NCBI GenBank assembly: GCA_902581695.1
Contig: CACHOW010000007.1
Span: 1 to 39,522 of the forward strand
DNA: 39,522 nt
Direction of reading: 5' to 3'
DNA from: an uncultured Pelagibacteraceae bacterium
GTDB lineage: Bacteria > Pseudomonadota > Alphaproteobacteria > Pelagibacterales > Pelagibacteraceae
How positions within the stretch are numbered: position 1 is the first letter of the stretch; every line of letters begins with the position of its first letter. A program made the position numbers and the translations under genes. Below the pieces are notes generated by a model, which did not search any database, was not told where the DNA came from, and saw only the letters and a program-made list of their open reading frames with translations. Shown piece by piece: positions 33,343 to 39,522 of this stretch.

Positions 33343-33412
33343 AATCTAATTGTGACCCATTATGATCTCTATAATAATTGTTTTTTACATAATTGTGTTT
33401 TTAAATTAAAAA

Positions 33413-33646
33413 ATGCAAATTAAAGGCTTTGAAAATAAAACTAGTACTATCGAGACCCCAAATGATAGTGACGTTATTAAAAAGCCTTTAAAAAATTCAA
33501 CAATAGATAAACCTCGTGTTGATATAAATGTTTTAAAATCAAAGTTACGAGACAAGGAGAATACTGTTTTAAAAAAGAATATAGCTATTCTTGTTGGCTG
33601 CTTAGTTTTAATAATTGCAGCAGGAATAGGTGTTACTTATCTATAG
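33413..33646 (+). CDS. Tail-anchored mini-protein A
   Basis: 77 residues: a polar, charged N-terminal segment without obvious fold, the motif VDINVLKSK at about 36-44, a basic KKN, and a single C-terminal hydrophobic helix (about 56-77) that reaches the stop, as in tail-anchored proteins. It shares MQIK, VDIN-x-L, KKN and the terminal helix with the next gene, so they are tandem paralogues. I recognise no family. Divergent from the double-winged-helix regulator. Confidence 0.6.
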   Translation: MQIKGFENKTSTIETPNDSDVIKKPLKNSTIDKPRVDINVLKSKLRDKENTVLKKNIAILVGCLVLIIAAGIGVTYL

Positions 33647-33693
33647 TTCGATTAATAGTTGTATTGTGAAAAATAGTATGTTTAAATTGATTT

Positions 33694-33891
33694 ATGCAAA
33701 TAAAAAATTTAGTAAAATCCAGCAAAAATAATTTTATTAAAAAAGAATTTCAAGAAGAAAAAAAAGTAGACATAAATATATTACTTAATAGAGTTAAAAT
33801 TGAAAAAAAGGATGCAATTAAAAAAAATTTCTTAATTACTGCAGGTGCATTAGGCACTCTTGCAATAACAGGTATTATTACTATCCTCTAA
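33694..33891 (+). CDS. Tail-anchored mini-protein B, paralogue of A
   Basis: 65 residues: MQIKNLVKSSKNNF, a charged region, VDINILLNRV at about 25-34, KKN at about 43-45 and a C-terminal hydrophobic helix (about 46-65) ending the protein. The same modular order as the 77-residue protein 47 bases upstream, with a shorter N-terminus. Its 3' end overlaps the convergent glycosyltransferase gene by 11 bases. The shared motifs between two unlinked-looking tiny reading frames are the main evidence that both are real. Function unknown. Confidence 0.55.
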   Translation: MQIKNLVKSSKNNFIKKEFQEEKKVDINILLNRVKIEKKDAIKKNFLITAGALGTLAITGIITIL

Positions 33892-34870
33892 AACTTTCCA
33901 GTGTATTTTTAGCAAGAACTTCTGTCGTTAACCTTTTTTTTGTAAAATCTAACAAATTATTTTTTATTTCAAAAATAGCCTCATTATCTTTTAAAAAAAT
34001 CTCAAGGCCATTTTTTTCTGATTTTAATGAAAATAATGAAAGGATTCTATCAAATGTTAAGTGTTTTTTTTTGAAAATTTTTAATGGATTATAAAATTTG
34101 AGAATTTCACTAAATTCATTCAAAATTTCAATTAGTTTGTCTTTTGGAAGTTTTGTAAGAGTATCTGGAGGGCAATTTTTAATATCTAAAAACAGTGGAA
34201 TACAACCATTCATTAAGATTTCATAATGTCTTAGACTATCCCATCCAGCTTTTTTGTAAGTTAAAGCAAAAATACTTTTTTTATACATTTCATAATAAGA
34301 ATTTTCGTCAGAATAAATATAAGTTCCAATTTTACCTGGAATTAGTGGAGCTAATAAATTTTTAGGATTTTTATCAATTTCATTTACAATCTTTGATTTT
34401 GGAATTGCAAAATTGATAGGTAATATTTTGGTTCGTTTTCGAACAAGCTCTCTTTTGAAATATAAACCCAATCTGGAGTACTTATTCTCAATTACGTTAT
34501 CGTCTTCGCCATCTATGAAAAAAAATTTATTATTATATTTAATGACCTCATTTAAGAATTGATCAGATCTTCTAATTGAACCATAAATAACTATATCAAA
34601 ATATTTATTCTTAATTTTTTGTTGAATATCTTCTCGATCAAACTCATTAAATTTATCTAAAATATTTCTTATCGTAAAACCTTTTCCCCAGAATTTCTTT
34701 TCATCATATTTTCTTTTATTAATTTCGTCTTTATATAGATACCAGCAGCCTGGGTAATCAATAACATTTTTTCCGTGAAGTTCTCGCAAACCATGAAGAA
34801 GTAAATCACTCATATAATCATTATAAAATTGATTATCTTTACTGTTTGGATGTATGTATAAAATTTTCAT
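33881..34870 (-). CDS. Exostosin-like glycosyltransferase
   Basis: 329 residues. The N-terminus (MKILYIHPNSKDNQFYNDY) and IVIYGSIRRSDQFL suggest a Rossmann half. KKAGWDSLRHYEILMNGCIP followed by LFLDI and NCPPDTL at about 206-240 is the exostosin/GT47-like acceptor region, typical of bacterial capsule and surface-sugar enzymes. No membrane segment. It would transfer a sugar in surface polysaccharide synthesis, in keeping with rfbA and rfbB beyond the tRNA. Donor and acceptor are unknown. Confidence 0.65.
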   Translation of the reverse strand: MKILYIHPNSKDNQFYNDYMSDLLLHGLRELHGKNVIDYPGCWYLYKDEINKRKYDEKKFWGKGFTIRNILDKFNEFDREDIQQKIKNKYFDIVIYGSIRRSDQFLNEVIKYNNKFFFIDGEDDNVIENKYSRLGLYFKRELVRKRTKILPINFAIPKSKIVNEIDKNPKNLLAPLIPGKIGTYIYSDENSYYEMYKKSIFALTYKKAGWDSLRHYEILMNGCIPLFLDIKNCPPDTLTKLPKDKLIEILNEFSEILKFYNPLKIFKKKHLTFDRILSLFSLKSEKNGLEIFLKDNEAIFEIKNNLLDFTKKRLTTEVLAKNTLESFRG

Positions 34871-34961
34871 AATCTATTTGAATGATATATCAAAAATTAA
34901 GTATACATTTAAAAAATTTGATTGTTTCATTTAAAATATCTATTATAAATCAACATGAATT

Positions 34962-35038
34962 GGCGGGGTAGCTCAGTTGGTTAGAGCGCGGGACTCATAA
35001 GCCCGAGGTCAGTGGTTCGATCCCACTTCCCGCTACCA
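34962..35038 (+). tRNA. tRNA-Met (CAT anticodon), elongator type
   Basis: 77 bases with encoded CCA. Acceptor stem GGCGGGG pairs with TCCCGCT (wobbles at 1-72 and 7-66). D-arm GCTCAGTTGGTTAGAGC, anticodon loop CTCATAA with CAT, T-arm AGTGG-TTCGATC-CCACT. Closed 1-72 pairing excludes the initiator. Elongator tRNA-Met is preferred, but a CAT anticodon also fits the lysidine-modified tRNA-Ile. The anticodon stem ends in an A31-G39 mismatch. It lies in the middle of a surface-polysaccharide block, transcribed opposite to it. Confidence 0.9.
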
Positions 35039-35042
35039 AAAG

Positions 35043-35912
35043 CTAATTAATTAATTTTTTTAGATAGGTTGAATATTCACAATTTCCATAAAATTTAATT
35101 GAACGTAATATTTCATTTTTAGAAATCCATTTTTTATTAAAAGAAATCTCCTCAAGACAAGCAATTTTAAAACCTTGCCTGTTTTCAATTGCTGAAACAA
35201 AAGCAGATGTTTTATAAAAATCTTCTATAGAGCCAGTATCTAACCATGCACCACCTCGACCAATTAAATCAGCTGTTAATTGATTTCTTAATTTATAAAT
35301 ATTCAATAAATCAACAATCTCTACTTCACCGCGTTTTGATGGCTTTAGACTTTTTGCAAATTTTATAACTTTATTATCAAAAAAATATAAACCAGTAATA
35401 GCGAGATCAGATAAAAATTTTTTGGGTTTTTCTTTAATAGAAATTATCTTGTTATTTTTATTGATTTTTGCAACTCCAAAAAGGTCTGGTTTGCTAACTT
35501 TATGCAACACAACTCTAGCTCCTTTTTTAAGCTTAGTGTTATTAAGAAGTTTGCTAGTTAAGTTTTGACCATAAAAAAAATTATCTCCTAAAATCATAGC
35601 AACATTATCTTTACCTATGAATTTTTCGCCAATCACAAATGCATCTGGGAGACCTCTGGGCTTATTTTGTTCTAAATAACGAATTTTAATCCCCAAATTT
35701 TTTCCATCAGGGATTATTTTTTTATATTGATCTAATTGTCCTTTATTTACAATGATTAAAATATCTTTGATATTGGCCAACATTAAAATAGATAATGGAT
35801 AAAATATAAGCGGTTTATCATATATAGGTAGAAGTTGCTTGTTAACTGCTTTTGTTAATGGACTCATACGTGTCCCTTTACCTCCTGCTAAAATAATTCC
35901 TTTTTTGATCAT
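35043..35912 (-). CDS. rfbA: Glucose-1-phosphate thymidylyltransferase
   Basis: 289 residues, RmlA family. GGKGTRMSPLTKAVNKQLLP at about 11-30 holds the nucleotide-binding loop and catalytic basic residues; MILGDNFFYG, SIKEKPKKF and GRGGAWLDTGSIEDF are the usual substrate motifs. It makes dTDP-glucose from glucose-1-phosphate and dTTP. Its ATG overlaps the rfbB stop by 4 bases, so rfbB and rfbA are one operon. rfbC and rfbD, needed for dTDP-rhamnose, are not in the window. Confidence 0.9.
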   Translation of the reverse strand: MIKKGIILAGGKGTRMSPLTKAVNKQLLPIYDKPLIFYPLSILMLANIKDILIIVNKGQLDQYKKIIPDGKNLGIKIRYLEQNKPRGLPDAFVIGEKFIGKDNVAMILGDNFFYGQNLTSKLLNNTKLKKGARVVLHKVSKPDLFGVAKINKNNKIISIKEKPKKFLSDLAITGLYFFDNKVIKFAKSLKPSKRGEVEIVDLLNIYKLRNQLTADLIGRGGAWLDTGSIEDFYKTSAFVSAIENRQGFKIACLEEISFNKKWISKNEILRSIKFYGNCEYSTYLKKLIN

Positions 35913-36922
35913 CCTTTACCCAGTCTTTTAATAATATCTTTTTTTGACAATGATTTATAATATGCTTTATTTTTATTGTACCAATCAAAAGTTAGTTTAA
36001 TTCCTTGTTCAAAATTTGTTCTTGGAAACCATCTTAATTTACTCTTAATTTTGTTACTATTTAAAGCGTATCTAATATCATGTCCTGGGCGATCTTTAAT
36101 AAACACAATTTTAACTTCTTTTCCTAATTTGAATAATTTTTTGGAAACGTTAATTAATTTTTTTGATACTTGTAAATTATTCAAATTTTTATTTGATCCA
36201 ATATTATAAAATTCACCAAGTTTTCCTTTGTTAAAAACCTTTAATAATGCATCACAATGATCTTTAACATATATCCATTCTCTTGAATTAGTTCCTTTAC
36301 CATAAATTGGTAAAGGTTTATTGTTTAAAATATTATATATAAGTTTTGGAATTAATTTTTCTGGATGTTGCTTGGGACCATAATTGTTTGAACAATTTGT
36401 TACTATAGCTGGAATTTTATATGTTCTAATATAAGAATTTACCAAATGATCAGACGCTGCCTTACTAGCTGCATAGGGTGAACTTGGCTTATAAGGATAA
36501 TTTTCTGAAGATCTTCCTGTAAGGACATCTCCATAAACCTCATCAGTTGAAATATGAATAAGTTTAGAATTATATTTTTTTGAATAATTTTTAAAACTTT
36601 CTAATAAATTAAAAACACCCAAAATATTACTTTTAATGAAACTTTTAGGACTGTCTATTGATCTATCTACATGAGTTTCTGCAGCAAGATTAAAAATTCC
36701 AACTGGTTTATATCTGAATAATAAGTTTTTGATTTTTTTATCGTTAATATCACATTTGATAAATTTATATTTTTTTGAATTCTTATGATCTTTAAGATTG
36801 TAATGATTTGACGAATACGTAACTTTATCGATATTGATTACATAAAAATTTTTGCTTATTAAAAGATCTATTAAATTACTACCGATAAAACCTAATCCGC
36901 CTGTAACAATAATTTTTTTCAT
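35909..36922 (-). CDS. rfbB: dTDP-glucose 4,6-dehydratase
   Basis: 337 residues, extended short-chain dehydrogenase. GGLGFIGSNLIDLL binds NAD at the N-terminus. STDEVYGDVL (about 122-131) supplies the Thr-Asp-Glu of the dehydratase, and YAASKAASDH gives Tyr about 150 and Lys about 154. RDRPGHD-like motif KDRPGHDIRY is characteristic of RmlB. It turns dTDP-glucose into the 4-keto-6-deoxy sugar. First gene of the rfbBA pair, 8 bases downstream of apt. Confidence 0.92.
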   Translation of the reverse strand: MKKIIVTGGLGFIGSNLIDLLISKNFYVINIDKVTYSSNHYNLKDHKNSKKYKFIKCDINDKKIKNLLFRYKPVGIFNLAAETHVDRSIDSPKSFIKSNILGVFNLLESFKNYSKKYNSKLIHISTDEVYGDVLTGRSSENYPYKPSSPYAASKAASDHLVNSYIRTYKIPAIVTNCSNNYGPKQHPEKLIPKLIYNILNNKPLPIYGKGTNSREWIYVKDHCDALLKVFNKGKLGEFYNIGSNKNLNNLQVSKKLINVSKKLFKLGKEVKIVFIKDRPGHDIRYALNSNKIKSKLRWFPRTNFEQGIKLTFDWYNKNKAYYKSLSKKDIIKRLGKG

Positions 36923-36930
36923 ATCAATTA

Positions 36931-37458
36931 TTAATGACCTGGAAATTCAATTAAATTTTCAACTTTATAACCTTTTTTGACTAAATTGTCTGATCCATTT
37001 AAATCAAAAAGATTTATAACAAATATAAAACACTCAACTTTTCCTCCAGAAATCTCAACCAGTTCAGCTGCAGCTTTAGCCGTACCACCAGTTGCAATTA
37101 AATCATCAATTATTAATACTTTATCATCTTTATTTATCGAGTCTTTATGAACTTCAATTGTGGCAGTTCCATATTCTAATTCAAAATCAACCGAATGGAC
37201 TTCAGCTGGCAGTTTATCTTTTTTTCTTAACATTATAAAAGGTTTTTTTAGAATATAAGAAACTGCTGAAGCAAATACAAAACCCCTAGATTCGATTGCA
37301 GCAATTTTATCAAATTTTAAACTTTTTGATTTTTGAACAATTTGGTTAATAGTTTCGTGAAACGCTTTTTCATCTTTAATAAGAGTAGTAATATCTCTAA
37401 ATAATATACCTTTTTTCGGATAATTTGGAATTGATCTAATAAAATCTTTTAAATTCAT
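36931..37458 (-). CDS. apt: Adenine phosphoribosyltransferase
   Basis: 175 residues, full length. IPNYPKKGILFRDIT near the N-terminus, ESRGFVFASAVSY, RKKDKLPAEVHSVDFELEYG and the PRPP loop VLIIDDLIATGGTAKA at about 117-132 are all present. It salvages adenine to AMP with PRPP. It is divergent from mtnP with only 41 bases between; adenine is the product of the MtnP reaction, so the pairing is metabolically sensible. Confidence 0.94.
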   Translation of the reverse strand: MNLKDFIRSIPNYPKKGILFRDITTLIKDEKAFHETINQIVQKSKSLKFDKIAAIESRGFVFASAVSYILKKPFIMLRKKDKLPAEVHSVDFELEYGTATIEVHKDSINKDDKVLIIDDLIATGGTAKAAAELVEISGGKVECFIFVINLFDLNGSDNLVKKGYKVENLIEFPGH

Positions 37459-37499
37459 AATAGTTATTTATAAAACTATAAATAAATTAATTTTTAAAC

Positions 37500-38372
37500 A
37501 TGACAATAAATAAATTGGCAATCATAGGTGGTAGCGGGCTTTATGATGTTGAAGAATTCAAAAATAGAGAGTTATTAGACCTAAATACTCCTTGGGGGAA
37601 ACCTTCAGATCAAATTTTAAAAACAAATTACGATAACAAAGAAGTATATTTTCTACCACGACATGGAAAAGGACATTTTATTTCACCATCTAATATAAAT
37701 TTTAAAGCAAATATAGATGCCTTAAAACAATTAGGAGTAACAGATATCGTCTCAGTATCTGCAGTCGGATCTTTAAAAGAAGATTTGCCACCAGGTAAAT
37801 TTGTCATTGTTGATCAGTTCATTGACAGAACATTCGCTAGAAAAAAAACGTTTTTTGATGAAGAAATAGTAGCTCATGTTTCTATGGCTCATCCAACCTC
37901 AGAAGGTTTAATGAATGCTTGCGAAGAGGCAATTAAAAAAGAAAAAATAGAATACCAAAGGGGAGGTACCTATGTTGTTATGGAAGGACCCCAATTTTCA
38001 ACATTAGCTGAATCAAATTTATATAGATCTTGGAAAGCTGATGTAATTGGAATGACTAATATGCCAGAAGCAAAGTTAGCTAGAGAAGCAGAAATTAGAT
38101 ATGCATCAGTTTCTATGGTAACAGATTATGATTGTTGGCATCCTGATCATGAAAACGTTGATGTGCAACAAGTAATAAAAGTTCTTTTAGGTAATGCTGC
38201 TAAAGCGAAAAATATGATTAAAAATTTAGTTAAAAATTTTGAAAATTACATTGATCCTAACGATCCAACAAATAATTGTTTAGATGTTGCAATTATAACT
38301 GCTCCAGAAAAAAGAACAAAAAAAACTATTGATAAACTTAATACGATAGCTGGTAGAGTTTTAAACAAATGA
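37500..38372 (+). CDS. mtnP: S-methyl-5'-thioadenosine phosphorylase
   Basis: 290 residues, PNP/MTAP family. LAIIGGSGLYD at the start is the phosphate loop. PRHGKGHFISP and INFKANIDALKQLGV follow. VMEGPQFSTLAESNLYRSW and MTNMPEAKLAREAE then complete the MTAP signature and its Met/Asn purine pocket. VTDYDCWH near 205-212 is also typical. It phosphorolyses methylthioadenosine, and often 5'-deoxyadenosine, to adenine and the ribose-1-phosphate. Its end overlaps the mtnA start by 4 bases. Confidence 0.93.
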   Translation: MTINKLAIIGGSGLYDVEEFKNRELLDLNTPWGKPSDQILKTNYDNKEVYFLPRHGKGHFISPSNINFKANIDALKQLGVTDIVSVSAVGSLKEDLPPGKFVIVDQFIDRTFARKKTFFDEEIVAHVSMAHPTSEGLMNACEEAIKKEKIEYQRGGTYVVMEGPQFSTLAESNLYRSWKADVIGMTNMPEAKLAREAEIRYASVSMVTDYDCWHPDHENVDVQQVIKVLLGNAAKAKNMIKNLVKNFENYIDPNDPTNNCLDVAIITAPEKRTKKTIDKLNTIAGRVLNK

Positions 38373-39439
38373 GAATAGAGGGAAAAGAATATCGCACTAT
38401 TTGGTTTGAAAATAATACTGTAAAAATTATTGATCAAACAAAACTTCCACATCAATTTATTATAAAAGACTTAAAAACAATTAAAGCAGCAATAAATGCG
38501 ATAAAAGAAATGGAAGTAAGAGGTGCACCATTAATTGGTGCTACAGCAGCTTACGGATTAGTTTTAGCAATTATTGAAAAAAATGATTTGTCTTTTTTAA
38601 AAAAATCAGCAGAAAATTTAATAAATTCAAGACCAACAGCTATAAACCTTAAGTGGGCAGTTGAAAGAATGATGAATAAATTATCAGGTATTAACAGTGA
38701 TAAAGTTTTAGAAATAGCTCTTAATGAAGCAAAAGAAATCTGTGAAGAAGACATAAGGTTTTGTGAAAATATAGGATTAAATGGGCTTAAAATAATTGAA
38801 GAAATTTATAAAAAGAAAAAAGATACAGTTAATATTTTAACTCATTGCAATGCAGGCTGGCTTGCAACAATTAATTGGGGAACAGCCACTTCACCGATTT
38901 ATCATGCACATAAAAAGGGTATTCCTGTCCATATTTGGGCCGATGAAACAAGACCTAGAAATCAAGGAGCTTACTTAACTTCTTATGAGTTAAATGAGGA
39001 AGGAATTAGAAATACAATCATTGCGGATAATACAGGTGGAATTTTAATGCAAAGAGGTGAAGTTGATATGTGTATTGTAGGAACAGATAGAACTTTAGCA
39101 AATGGAGATGTTTGCAATAAAGTTGGAACTTATTTAAAAGCACTTGCTGCTCATGATAATAAAATTCCTTTTTATGTAGCGCTTCCAAGTTCAACAATTG
39201 ATTGGAATATAAAAGATCATAAAGATATTCCAATTGAAGAGAGAAATTCAGAGGAATTATCTCATGTCGAAGGTTTAGATGAAAAAGGAGTTATAAAGAA
39301 AATACAAATTTATCCTAAAAAAAGTAAATCTATTAATTTAGCATTTGATGTAACACCTGCAAAGTATGTTACAGGATTAATTACTGAAAAAGGAGTATGC
39401 GAAGCATCAGAGAAAGGACTTAAAGACTTGTTTAAATGA
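38369..39439 (+). CDS. mtnA: S-methyl-5-thioribose-1-phosphate isomerase
   Basis: 356 residues of the eIF2B-like isomerase family. EVRGAPLIGATAAYG near the N-terminus, LTHCNAGWLAT with catalytic Cys about 160, and GTDRTLANGDVCNKVGTY with the proton-transfer Asp about 240 are all intact. It converts the aldose-1-phosphate from MtnP into the ketose. Starts 4 bases inside mtnP, and its own stop overlaps the next ATG, so three genes look translationally coupled. Confidence 0.94.
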   Translation: MRIEGKEYRTIWFENNTVKIIDQTKLPHQFIIKDLKTIKAAINAIKEMEVRGAPLIGATAAYGLVLAIIEKNDLSFLKKSAENLINSRPTAINLKWAVERMMNKLSGINSDKVLEIALNEAKEICEEDIRFCENIGLNGLKIIEEIYKKKKDTVNILTHCNAGWLATINWGTATSPIYHAHKKGIPVHIWADETRPRNQGAYLTSYELNEEGIRNTIIADNTGGILMQRGEVDMCIVGTDRTLANGDVCNKVGTYLKALAAHDNKIPFYVALPSSTIDWNIKDHKDIPIEERNSEELSHVEGLDEKGVIKKIQIYPKKSKSINLAFDVTPAKYVTGLITEKGVCEASEKGLKDLFK

Positions 39440-39522
39440 AGAATTTAGATCAAAGAAATCAAATTATTGAATATTCATTAAAGTTAAATTCTACAAATCT
39501 TTCACCTCTCAGATCAGGCAAT
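39436..39522 (+). CDS. Class II aldolase N-terminus (partial, runs off the window)
   Basis: The first 29 residues of a gene whose ATG overlaps the mtnA stop. IIEYSLKLNSTNLSPLRSGN matches the start of class II aldolase/adducin proteins (a helix, then a G/S-rich SGN turn). Behind mtnP and mtnA it is probably the aldolase that splits the methylthioribulose-1-phosphate to DHAP and methylthioacetaldehyde, rather than the MtnB dehydratase. The catalytic part is outside the window, so the choice is open. Confidence 0.65.
   Translation, partial: MKNLDQRNQIIEYSLKLNSTNLSPLRSGN

Noticed and set aside
1..39522. CRISPR arrays, insertion sequences, phage genes or rRNA
   Set aside because: No regularly spaced repeats, transposase or integrase motifs, or rRNA-like stretches were seen on reading both strands by eye.

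Overview
The window is AT-rich (about 30% GC by eye), densely packed and free of mobile elements. There are very short spacers, many 1-4 bp gene overlaps and Lys/Asn/Ile-rich proteins. Low GC, streamlining and gene content (tauABC with tpa/ald, GcvT-fused demethylating dehydrogenases, cysK/cysE, AldB-type ALDH) point to a free-living marine alphaproteobacterium of the SAR11 group (Pelagibacterales). That assignment is inference from style and content; no database was searched. No gene-free stretch exceeds 300 bases. The largest is the 213-base divergent control region at 26202-26414, followed by 34871-35042, which holds a tRNA.

Layout. 1-9030: aldehyde and acid oxidation. An AldB-type aldehyde dehydrogenase with a DUF779 partner, a hotdog thioesterase, a GYD protein, a GabD-like dehydrogenase, an FAH hydrolase, CcdA, an AzoR-like flavoprotein, a TPR protein and two 2-oxoglutarate/Fe(II) oxygenases. 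9097-10467: a HisN-like phosphatase and two small membrane proteins. 10467-14319: a minus-strand run of small genes with strong Shine-Dalgarno sites (GST-kappa/DsbA-like isomerase, NTF2-like, DUF1330, cupin, a membrane protein, three ferredoxin-like small proteins, two exported proteins), mostly of unknown role. 14427-16852: cysE, a TylF-type methyltransferase and cysK. 16924-19181: a VOC protein, a LysE-type exporter, an alternative oxidase and an exported MsrB.

19178-31367 is the centrepiece, a divergent organosulfonate locus. Leftward: tauA, tauB, an oversized tauC, an Ldh2-type (sulfolactate-like) dehydrogenase, a short Pta and a HisD homologue likely to be HpsN-like. Rightward: a taurine:pyruvate aminotransferase, alanine dehydrogenase and a dimethylglycine-dehydrogenase-like flavoprotein. 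Together these would import taurine-like sulfonates, deaminate taurine to sulfoacetaldehyde while recycling alanine to pyruvate, and possibly oxidise dihydroxypropanesulfonate. The expected Xsc, which would link sulfoacetaldehyde to Pta, and any sulfopyruvate decarboxylase are not in the window.

31368-33891: a BASS-family symporter, a regulator with two winged-helix motifs, and a tandem pair of tail-anchored mini-proteins. 33881-36922: a surface-polysaccharide block (exostosin-like glycosyltransferase, tRNA-CAT, rfbA, rfbB). 36931-39522: apt, mtnP, mtnA and the start of a class II aldolase. This is a purine and methylthioadenosine salvage set that looks like the DHAP shunt.
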